Source of the DNA: Monodelphis domestica
Taxonomy: Eukaryota > Chordata > Mammalia > Didelphimorphia > Didelphidae
DNA length: 64,000 bases
Reading direction: 5' to 3'
Assembly (NCBI RefSeq): GCF_027887165.1
Contig: NC_077235.1
Span: 48,167,395-48,231,394, forward strand
In this document: piece after piece, positions 22,316 through 31,880 of the stretch
Numbering within the stretch: position 1 is the first letter of the stretch
Layout: each line of letters starts with the position of its first letter
Translations under genes and position numbers: made by a program
The notes under the pieces: model-generated
Seen by the model: the letters and a program-made list of their open reading frames with translations, nothing else
The model's database searches: none
Told to the model about the DNA's origin: nothing

Positions 22316-23210
22316 TGGCTGACTCTCCAGCATCCATTTTGTCCCGCTCGTTAGGAAGTCCAATCGAGTCTCTAATATGTAATACTTGGTTGTAAGCTGC
22401 CAAACTGCCTAGTCTTTCAGTGACTTGGCATAGAATGGCTCTCCATTGGTCTGGTATTTGCGGCAAAATTCCTTCCTAAATCTATCACTTAGTTAAAAAT
22501 CTTGACTCTCATTTTGATCTTCACACTCGTTTCGATAGAGAAAGCTTTTCAGAGCGGACAGATGTGGCTGCTCCCTGAGAGATACACTGCTTGGGTGTCT
22601 CTATGACTTTTCCAACTTCTAAGACTGCAAATTCAATAGTCAAGAGTGGCTCGCTCCAAAACATCAGTAGGATGGACGTAAAATACTTGGCATCGTGCTA
22701 GTTGCATCGCACACTTGCATTACGAAGGTCCTATGGTATATTTTAATTCCCGACATTGGCTCCATAAGTAAAACGCCTTCCGGGCCTTGGACGGTCCCTC
22801 GTTTCATGGCTTGCGTTACTTCTTGTAGCCCTTCATCTTGCAGTCGCTTTTGCTGCCAGTCATCAAAGGATCACCACACCAAGGGGGACTGATTTAATAC
22901 TACAAAGTCAACAAGCAATGATAGGATACCCCCTGGCGAGAGTCAAACTCTGATGAACTGGTCCAGCTCCCTGGGATCCCAGCTCGAAAACATATTGGCT
23001 GTGTCAACCTGAGCAAGTCATTTAGCACTCTAGGTAACTCTCTAAGACTATAAACTGTAGGAAAAGCACCAACCCACATTGGGAGAGCGTTTCCTTACCA
23101 GGGAGCTTTTTATATGTCAAATTACAGAGCCAGTCTCTGGATATCATATATGGGCTTTATCCTTTCTAGGGGTATAACCAGATCATCAGACTTGTACAGA
23201 CAGAGCATCT
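22316..23210. other. Unassigned stretch
   Basis: No recognisable gene or repeat. A few CpGs occur near 22,660-22,850, but they are too sparse for an island. Short open frames lack domains. Confidence 0.3.
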
Positions 23211-23215
23211 TCCCA

Positions 23216-23410
23216 CGGGCAACTGGGTGGCTTGGAAGATTGAGAGCCAGGCCTAGAGATGAGAAGTCCTGGGTTCAAATCTACCCTCAGACACTTCCTA
23301 ACTGTGTGACCCTGGGCAAGTCCCTTAATCCCCATTGCCTAGCCCTTACCACTCTTCTGCCTTGGAATCAGTACATAGTATTCCAAGGAGGAAGGTAAGG
23401 GCTTAAAAAA
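23216..23410 (+). mobile_element. CORE-SINE
   Basis: Sense copy with a mutated head (gggcaactgggtggcttgga), an intact core box and an A-rich tail. Confidence 0.85.
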
Positions 23411-23614
23411 AATTGTCTTCCCTGCCTGATAATACATATTGAACTCATAATTAGCTAATGATGCTGTAGTGAATAACATCCAACTTGATACTGGTCAAAA
23501 TAAAGGTCAATTAATTTTTTTGTCTGTTCATACTTTAAATTTGGCTTCAAATACACTCTTTCAGCTTCTCAAAGAAAGTCTGCTTAAAAGCCAAGAAATC
23601 TAATTTGTATATAG

Positions 23615-23922
23615 CAGTGATGGCGAACCTTTTAGAGATGGAGTGCTGGGCCCCATCCCCATCCCACCCCTCCACACGGACTGTGACACCCTGCACCCCG
23701 AGAGACCAAGTGCTGTGCCCCCAACCTCCCCACCCCCTTCACCCCACAGACCCCTATCTAGGGAGGAATGTCCTCAGACTCATGGAGAGGGGGGAGGGGA
23801 ACAGCTCTGTTCCAAGTCCCTCTGGCTTTCTAGTAATTAACTCTGGCAGGTAACTATCGGTGTGTCTACAGCGAGGGTTCTGCTAGTCCTTTTGTGCACA
23901 CATGCCATAGGTTCATCATCAC
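23615..23922 (+). mobile_element. hAT-like MITE
   Basis: Begins with cagtgatggcgaacctttt and ends with the approximate inverted complement ataggttcatcatcac. The interior is GC-rich. The same termini occur at 48,916 and 61,492. Non-autonomous, with no transposase. The 8-bp duplication is not preserved here. Confidence 0.65.
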
Positions 23923-24530
23923 ATAGAGGACAACAAGCTTTACTGGCATAATTAAGTCCTAAAGGAACTGTTCGGACACTTTTAAATAAATGCCTTTGCT
24001 AAGAGTTAATTGGGTCCACTTACTGATTCCTAATGGAAAGTATACTGGTGAGGGCTCTTGAGCTAAAGAATTAGGTAGGTAGCCCTGCAGGCTACCCCCT
24101 GAAACGTGAAATGTGAGAATAGTCATCCATCTGGGCACCAAACCTGCAAACGGTAGAGTGCTAAACTGGTGAGGTAGCTCAGAAGGGTTGCTCTATTAAC
24201 AAAATAGAAAATGAGAGGATTAATAAAATAGGTAGACAATTTTTAAAACTAAAAATAATCAATAAGGAAATAAACAGAATAAATAGAAAATGTGAAATCT
24301 TGAAAACTAAATAAGATGGAGAATAAAAAAACAATAAAAATAATAAAACTGGTTCTTTAAAACTTTTAAGCTTTTATTAAATTTAGCCCCAAAACGAGAA
24401 AGACGAATTAAATTATCCAAGTGAAAAAATAAGCAAAGTAAATTCATAGCAAAGAGAGAAGGAAAAAATTTTTTTTCAGAGACTACAATGTATAATAATG
24501 CACTCACAAAACTAAGAATTGAAAGGAAAT
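23923..24530 (+). other. Mostly A-rich, probable L1 debris at 24,190-24,530
   Basis: First half unassigned. From 24,190 it is A-rich and contains aataataaaactggttctttaaaa and aaaacgagaaagacgaattaaattatcc, reminiscent of L1 ORF2. Too decayed to be sure. Confidence 0.35.
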
Positions 24531-24534
24531 GCAG

Positions 24535-24631
24535 GCAAATCTGGCCTCAGACACTTCCTAGCTGTGTGATCCTAGGCACATCATTTAATTCCAACTGTCT
24601 AGCCTTTGCCACTCTTCTGTCTCAGAAAAGG
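24535..24631 (+). mobile_element. CORE-SINE 3' half
   Basis: Starts at caaatctggcctcagacac, lacking the head, and ends at cttctgtctcagaaaagg, which runs directly into the GGAA/GAAA tract. The SINE A-tail is the likely seed of the microsatellite. Confidence 0.8.
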
Positions 24632-24738
24632 AAGGAACGAAGGAAGGAAGGAAAGAAGGAAGGAAAGGGGGAGGGAGAGAGAGAAGGAAAGAAAGGAAGA
24701 AAGAAAGAAAGAAAGAAAGGAAGGAAGAAAGAAAGGAA

Positions 24739-24836
<98 letters not shown>

Positions 24837-24993
24837 AAAGAAAGAAAGAAAGAAAGAAAAGAAAGAGAGAAAGAAAGAAAGAGAGAAAGAAAGAAAGAAG
24901 AAGAAAGAAAGAAAGAGAGAAAGAAAGAAAGAGAGAAAGAAAGAAAGAGAGAAAGAAAGAAAGAAAGAAAGAAAGAGAGAAAGAAAGAAAGAG

Positions 24994-25071
<78 letters not shown>

Positions 25072-25213
25072 GAAGGAAGGAAGGAAGGAAGGAAGGAAGG
25101 AAGGAAGGAAGGAAGGAAGGAAGGAAGGAAGGAAGGAAGGAAGGAAGGAAGGAAGGAAGGAAGGAAGGAAGGAAGGAAGGAAGGAAGGAAGGAAGGAAGG
25201 AAGGAAGGAAGGA
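24632..25213. repeat. (GAAA)n / (GGAA)n compound microsatellite
   Basis: About 580 bp of tetranucleotides. GGAA/GAAA mixtures come first, then long (GAAA)n with GAGA interruptions (24,690-25,070), then about 35 pure GGAA units (25,071-25,212). The + strand has only A and G. Lys/Glu/Arg-rich and Phe/Leu/Ser-rich frames here are artefacts. Confidence 0.97.
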
Positions 25214-25215
25214 GT

Positions 25216-26955
25216 CAAAGAGGAAAGGTGAGCAGCATTGATCTGGAGATGGGCTCTCTGTCCTTCCTATTGGATGCCATGATCTGTAATGCTTCCTTCA
25301 AGCTCAGGGTTTCATCTGGATCTCTGCCTCCCCCAGCTGCACCCCCAAGTTCCCTCCCGAGCCAAGCACCCCACCTGTAGCTTCAAGTCAAGCACCTCTT
25401 CCTCCTTGCTTGACTCCTACTAGCCCTACTCAGTCCCATTCTGTATCTGTGGCTGACTTTGATCACACAGCCTTGAGGTCCTCCAGCTCTGGATTCAGCC
25501 CCAGCTGCAGCACCATCTGTGGTTCTACCCCCAGCTTCAAGGCAATCCCCTCCCTGAACCCCCAAGTTTAACACTGTGGCCTCCAAATTTACATCTGGAG
25601 CCCTCCAACACCTGGGGGTCTCCCTCATCAGAAAGGAGCTCTTTCACCTCCCACCAGGACAAGATCCCTTCAACAGCCTCCCAGCTTCACCTATGCTCAA
25701 TGGAGGGAGAAGCCCCATGTTCAGATGAAGCAACATCTAGTGCCGCCTCCTGCTCAGGACCAGGTGCACCCTCCTGGGGCCCCGGGGCCTCTAACTCTCA
25801 GGAAGGTAGAAGACCTAGAAGAGTTGACACAGCAGCTAATAAAAGACATGGAGCAGTCGGCCAGTAACAAGCCTCCTACCTTCCCCCCAAAGAGTGGCAT
25901 GGTTGATGCCACCAGGCCCTAGTATTTTCCCAGACTGCAGTCCAGGCACTTGGGCATCTGGGCCACATCACATGCCACCCTTGTGAGCAGCAGCTGCAAG
26001 GGCAATCTATAGCCTCAAGGGGGCATCTTGCTGTAAGAACACCCTAAAAAAGTATAGTACATGTGGAGAGTCCATCACTGAGAGGATGCTGAGAGCCACA
26101 GGCTGGGCCTTACGTACCCAGTGCTTCACCTGCGTGGTCTGTACCTGCTCCCTGGAAGATACCTCCTTCATTGTGGGCCAGCCAACCGGCCCTGCTATAT
26201 CACTGGCTATAACTGGCAGTATGCCCCACTCTGCTAGCTGTTTGTACGGAACCCATCATGCCTGAAACTGGCCAAGATAAGACTGTGCAGAAGGTAGCTT
26301 TTGACAAAACTTCCCCATGAAATTTTACAAGTGTGAGGACTACAAGAAGCCCTTGTCCACGGAGGCCGATGAGAACGGTTGTCTTCCTCTGGATGGACAC
26401 GTACTGTGTCACCTTTTGACACAACCCAGGTCCAGATTTGAAGGCGAACTCGCTTTCACGAATCTCAAAGACACAGGATCCATGCCAGGCCAGAAAAATA
26501 CCTATTTTAAGATCAAGTCTTCCTTCACTCTCTTCCTCCTCATTCCCCACCCCAAGCCACAAGAAGTTACAGCTAGTCTTAATGCTAGTCCTTTCTAAGT
26601 TCTAGGGAGCAGGGAAATGATGAACAATCGAACCCGAGACCAATTCCTTAATTTTCAATATCCCTTTCCCCACCACCTGTCACATTCCCCAGGCTTCACG
26701 GTATCTTCCAGTCCTCTCCTTTCTATCTTTTCCTTTTGGGGAGCTTGACAGTATAGGCAGTATTATTGCTTTTGCTTCTACACTGAATCTATTTGCTGAC
26801 TCCCACCAAGCAACCTTTGTACTCTGCTGACGGGCTTGAGGAGAGACTGAGCCCCGGCTCTATACCAAAAGCTGAGCTGGTAACAGATTCTTTGGACCAC
26901 ATAATGTGGGATTCTGGCCACAAAAAAGTATTCACTCCCACAATTAAAAAAAAGA
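25216..26955 (+). pseudogene. ZYX: Processed pseudogene of zyxin
   Basis: Broken retrocopy of zyxin, the focal-adhesion LIM-domain protein that binds alpha-actinin and VASP. Without introns it reads, in changing frames, VSSIDLEMGSLS (25,228), a Pro-rich stretch with PSFTYAQ (25,681), PPPAQDQVHPPGAPGPLTL (25,741) and LEELTQQLIKDME (25,815). LIM-domain pieces follow: TCGESITERMLRATG (26,060), CFTCVVC (26,130) and [16 protein letters not shown] (26,335). Several zinc-binding Cys/His are changed and there are stops (for example after 25,918) and frameshifts. The 5' end is truncated near the microsatellite border. A 3' UTR-like part ends at attaaaaaaaa near 26,942. The parent intron-bearing gene is not in this window. 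Confidence 0.88.
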
Positions 26956-27330
26956 CTTGCTTTGCTATTTGTCTAAGAAAAGAGAAGTTTAATTAAAGAA
27001 GCAATTTGAATATAAGCAAAGTTCAATTTGGAAAAAAATGTTTTGTGGTATGTTACTTCTATTAATAATAAAATAGAATGTAATTGTTTGGGTAAATAAG
27101 AAGAAAGTTACCAAAAAGTATTTGAATAAGGTATGTGCTTGTAAATTCTTTATTACCACAAAGTAAACAATATTGGAATTAACTTGGGACATGTAGAAAA
27201 ATACATTTATGCCAAATTACAAATGATAAATTCAGGAGAATGAAGATGGGTTTTATAGATAGTCCAGGATATGAAAAACAGAAAGATGAGAATGAGACAG
27301 CGAAAGACAGATCTTATTTTAACACGGAGA
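26956..27330. other. AT-rich stretch before the purine tract
   Basis: AT-rich with no gene or repeat recognised. Purine bias rises from about 27,240. Confidence 0.3.
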
Positions 27331-27436
27331 GGGGGAGGAGGAGGAAGAAGAAAGAGAAGGAGAAGGTGAAGGAGGAGACAAAGGAGAAGGAGGAGGATAA
27401 GGAGAAGAACAAGAAGAAGAAGAATGAGAAGAATGA
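27331..27436. repeat. Polypurine tract, block A
   Basis: Start of the large purine tract (gagggggaggaggaggaagaag...). Triplet-like GAG/AAG/AAT words. Ends at a SINE insertion. Confidence 0.9.
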
Positions 27437-27617
27437 AGGGGGCAGCTGGGTGGCTCAGTAGATTGAGAGCCAGGCCTAGAGATGGGAGGTCCTAGGTTCG
27501 AATCTGATCTCAGATACTTCCCAGCTGTGTGACCCTGGGCAAGTCACTTGTGACCCCCATTGCCTAGCTCTTACCACTCTTCTGTATTGATTCCAAGACT
27601 GAAAGTAAGGGTTAAAA
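27437..27617 (+). mobile_element. CORE-SINE inside the purine tract
   Basis: Sense copy with intact head, core and tail, though part of the 3' half is deleted. Flanking purine words (gagaagaatga) occur on both sides but are too common here to prove a target duplication. Confidence 0.9.
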
Positions 27618-28934
27618 AAAAGGAGGAGAAGAATGAGGAGAACAAGAAGAAGAAAAGGAGAATGAGAAGAACAAGAAGAAGGAGAAGCAGAAGTAGGTGG
27701 AGGATAAGGAGGAGGAGGAGGAGAAGAATAATGAGAAGAAGGAAGAGAATAATGAGGGGAAGGAGAATAATGAAAAGAAAGAGAAGAACAGATGAAGAGA
27801 AGAAGAAGGAAAAAAACTAGAAGAATGAGGAGGAGAAAGAGGAAAGGAACAGTGAAAAGAAGAACAAAAAGAACAATAAGACTGAGAAGAAGGAAAAGAA
27901 AAACACATGGAAGAATGAGAAGAATGAGGAGAAAAAGTGGAGGAGAAGAATGAGGAGGAGAAGAACAATAAGAATGAGAATGAAAAGAATGACATGGAGA
28001 AGAAAAGGAGAAGGAGGAGAAGAACAACAAAAAAGAAGAATGAGAAAAGGAGGAAAAGAACTAGGAGAAGAAGTAAAAGAATAAGAATGAGAAGCAGGAG
28101 ATTGAGTAGAATGAGAACAAGAAGATGGAGAAGAAGGAGAAGGAAAAGGAGGAGAATGGGAAAGAAGAAAAAGAATGAGGAGGAGAAAATGAGAAGAAAA
28201 AGTAGAACAAGAAGAATGAGAAGGACAAGAATGAGGAGAAAGAGAAAAACAAGAATGAGAAGAAAAGAATGAGATGGAGAAGAACTAGAAGAAGGAGGAG
28301 GAGAAAACCAAGAAGAATGAAAAGAAAGAAAAGAAGGAGAATAATGAGGAGGAGGAGAGTGAGAAGGAGAACGAAGAAAAGGAGAAGAAAAAGGAGGAGA
28401 ATAAGCAGGAGGAAAACGGGAAGAAGGGAGACTGAGAAAACGGAAAAGAAGAAGGAGAACAAGAAGAACAAGAGAGAAGAAGGCTGAGAAGAATAAGAAG
28501 AATGAGAAAAAGAACAAGCAGAAGAAGAAAGAGGAGCAGGAGGAGGAGAAGGAGGAGGAGGAATAAAAGAAGGAGAATAAGGAAAAAGAAAAGAAAGAGA
28601 AGGAGGAAAAGAACAAGAAGAATGACAAGGAGAAGAAGGAAAAGAAGAACGAGTAGAACAAAAATGAGTAGAACAATCATAATAAGAAAATAAGGAGAAG
28701 AATGAGAAAGAGAAGTATAAAAATAAGACAGAGAACCAGAAGAATGAAAAAAATGAGAACAAAAAGAATGAAATGGAGGAGGAGAAAGAAAAAAAGGAGA
28801 AGGAGGAGGAAAAAGAGAAGAAGGAAGATGAGGAGGATGAAGAGGAGCAGGAGGAGGTGGAGGAGGAGACAGAAGAGAAGGAGAAGAAGGAAGAGAATAA
28901 TGAGAGGAAGGAGAAGAATGAAAAAAGGAGAAGG
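27618..28934. repeat. Polypurine tract, block B
   Basis: About 1.3 kb of + strand purine sequence made mainly of GAG, AAG, GAA, AAT and AAC words. The few pyrimidines are nearly all T or C in third positions of AAT/AAC or in ATG/TAG words. Open frames on either strand are compositional artefacts. Confidence 0.95.
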
Positions 28935-29580
28935 CTGGGTTTGTACCCCCAAAGAGATAATAAGGAAAAAGACTTGTTCAAGAATATTCATAGCTGCGCT
29001 TTGTGGTGGCCAAAAATTGGAAAATGAGGGGATGCCCTTCAATTGGGGAATGGCTGAACAAATTGTGGTATATGTTGGTGATGGAATAGTATTGTGCTCA
29101 AAGGAATAATAAAGTGGAGGAATTCCATGGAGACTGGAACAACCTCCAGGAAGTGATGCAGAGCGAAAGGAGCAGAACCAGGAAAACATTGTACACAGAG
29201 ACTGATACACTGTGGTACAATTGAAGGTAATGGACTTCTCCATTGGTGTCAATGCAATGTCCCTGAACAATCTGCAGGGATCTAAAAAACACTATCCACA
29301 AGCAGAGGATAAACTGTGGGAGTAAAAACACTGATGAAAAGCAACTGCTTGACTGCAGGGGTGGAAGGATTATGACTGAGGAGAGACTCTAAATGAACAC
29401 TCTAATGCAGATACCAACAACATGGAAATGGGTTCGAATCAAGAACACATGTGATACCCAGTGAAATCACGCATCGGCTATGGGAGAGGTGGTGGGAGGG
29501 GAGGAGGGAAGAAAAAATGATCTTTGTTTCCAATGAATAATGTTTGGAAATGACCAAATAAAATAATGTTAAAAAAGTTT
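28935..29580 (+). mobile_element. 5'-truncated L1 in the purine tract
   Basis: L1 3' end starting at gctgggtttgtacc and continuing through the PSIGEWLNK-type region and 3' UTR to aaataaaataatgttaaaaaag. It is relatively intact and so younger than the tract that hosts it. The piece is too short for activity. Confidence 0.9.
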
Positions 29581-29698
29581 TTTTTTAATTAAAATGTTTT
29601 TATATAATTGGGAATGTCTAATAAAATAAGTAAAAAAATTTAATTTATAAAAAAATTAACAAGGAAAATGAAAGATAAAAAATAAAGCAACTGAACTT
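29581..29698. other. AT-rich spacer after L1
   Basis: About 120 bp of A/T-rich sequence between the L1 tail and the resuming purine tract. It may be decayed tail or pre-existing sequence. Confidence 0.4.
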
Positions 29699-31711
29699 TC
29701 AAAAAAAGAAAAAAGCAGAACGAGAAGAACGAGAAAAAGGAGAATGAGAACAGAAAAAGAAAAGAACGAGAAGGAAAAGAATGAGAAGAACAAGGAGAAA
29801 GAGGAAAGAAAGAATGAGAAGTAGAACAAGAAGAATGAGAAGAATGAAAAGAAGGAGATGGAACAAAATGAGAAGGAGGAGAAAAAGGAGGAGAAGAATG
29901 AGGAGTAGAAGGAGAAGAAGAAGGGAAAGAAAAAGGAGAAGGAGAAGAAGGTGTAGAATGAGAAGAAGGTGTCGAATGAAAAGGAGAAAAAGGAGAAGAA
30001 CGAGAAGAAGGAGTAGAATGAGAAAGAGAAGAATGAGAACAAAAATGAGAAGAATGAGAAAAGTGAGTAGAATGAGAAGGAGAAAAAGAAAGGAAAGATG
30101 AATAAGAAGAAGGAGTAGAATGAGAAGGTGTACCATGAAAAGAAGGAGATGAAGGAGGAGAAAAAAGAGAAGGAGAAAAGAAGTAGAAGATTGAGAAGGA
30201 GGAGAAGGAGAAGAAGGAGAAGAAAGAAGGAGAAAAAGAAGGAGTAGAATAAAGAGAACAAGGAGAACAAGAAAAATGAGAAGAATGAGAAAAGTGAGTA
30301 GAATGAGAAGGAGAAAAAGAAAGGAAAGATGAATAAGAAGAAGGAGTAGAATGAGAAGGTGTAGCATGAAAAGAAGGAGATGAAGGAGGAGAACAAAAAG
30401 GAATGAGATAGAGAAGGAGGAGGAGTAGAACTAGGAGAATAAAAAAAAAGAACAACAAAAAGAAGGAGATGGAGGAGGAAAAGAATGAGGAGAAGGGAAG
30501 GAAGAAGAAGGAGAAGGAGAAGAAAGAAAAGAAGGAGATAGAGCAGAAGGAGAAGGAGGAGGAGGAGGAGAAAAATGAGAAAGCACAGGGAAAAGAATGA
30601 AAAGAAGAAGAATGAGAAGAAGGAGGCAAAGAATAAGAAGAATGAAAAGGAGAAGAAAGAGGAGTAAAATGAGAAGAATGAGAACAAGGAGAAGAATGAT
30701 TAGAAAGAGGAGAAGTAGAAGAATGAGGAGGAAAAGAAGGAGAAGAAGGGAAAGAAGAAGGAGAAGGAGTAGAACAAGAAGTTGTAGAACAAAAAGAAGG
30801 AAATGGAGGAGAAGAAAGAGAAGGATAAAAAGGAGAGTAGAAGAATGAGGAGAAGAAAGAAGAAGAAAAAGGAGTAGAAAAATGAGAACAACAAAAAATG
30901 AGAACAAAAAGAATGAGATGGACAAGAAGGAGAAGTAGTAGAGGAGAAGAACTAGAATAATGAAAAAAGGAAAAGAATGAGGAGAATGAGGAGAATGAAA
31001 AGAAGGAGAAGGGAAAGGAGAAAAGGAGAAAAAGAATGACAAGGAGGAGAAAACAAGAAGAATGAGAAGAAGATGGAGAACAAGAAGAATGAGAAGAATG
31101 AGAAGAAAGAAAAAGAATGAGATAGAGGAGAAGAAAGAAGTGGATGGAGAATGAGAAAAACAAGAAGTAGAAGAAGAATGATAAGAAAAAGAAGAAAGAA
31201 CAGGGAAAAGAATGAGAAGGAGGAGAAGGGAAAGAAGAAGGAGGAGGAGAAGGAGTAGAATGAGAAGTTGTACAATGAAAAGAAGGAAATTAAGGAGGAG
31301 AAGAGAAGGATAAAAAGGAGAAGGAGAACAAGAAAATGAGAACAAAAAGAATGAGATGGACAAGAAGGAGGAGGAGAAGTAGTAGAGGAGAAGAATGAGA
31401 AGAATAAAAAAAGAGAAGAATGAGGAGGAAAAGAATGAGGAGAAGGAGGAGAATAATGAGTAGAATGAGAAGAACAAAAAGGAGGAGAAAAGGAGGAAAA
31501 TAAGAAGAAGGAGGAGAAAAACAAGAAGGGGGAGATGATTAAGATGGGGAACAAGAAGAACAAGAAGAACGAGAAGAATGAGAAGAAAGAAAAGAATGAG
31601 ATAGAGGAGAAGAAAGAAGAAGTGGATGGAGAATGAGAAAAAGAAGAAGTAGAAGAATAATAATGATAAGAAAAAGAAGAAAGAAAAGGGGAAAGAATGA
31701 GAAGAAGAAGT
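29699..31711. repeat. Polypurine tract, block C
   Basis: Continues the purine repeat. Near-duplicate stretches of over 60 bp (for example around 30,040-30,125 and 30,275-30,365, both with agtagaatgagaaggagaaa) show internal segmental duplication. The word gataagaaaaagaagaaagaa recurs near 31,172 and 31,660. Confidence 0.95.
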
Positions 31712-31880
31712 GGGGGGGGGAAGCTGAGTAGTCCTAGGTTCAAATTTGACCTCAGCCACTTCCTAGATGTGTGACCCTGGGCAAGTCACTTGACCCAATT
31801 GCCTAGCCCTTACCACTCTTCTGCCTTGGAGCCAATACACAGCATTGACTCCAGGACAGAAGGTAAGGGTTTAAAAAAAA
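31712..31880 (+). mobile_element. CORE-SINE, head-deleted, inside the purine tract
   Basis: Short head (ggggaagctgagtag) joined to tcctaggttcaaatttgacc. The core and tail are intact and end in an A-run that merges with the purine tract. Confidence 0.88.

Noticed and set aside
24488-25241. Lys/Glu/Arg-rich frames over the tetranucleotide array
   Set aside because: Direct translations of GAAA/GGAA repeats in several frames at once. No protein is expected.
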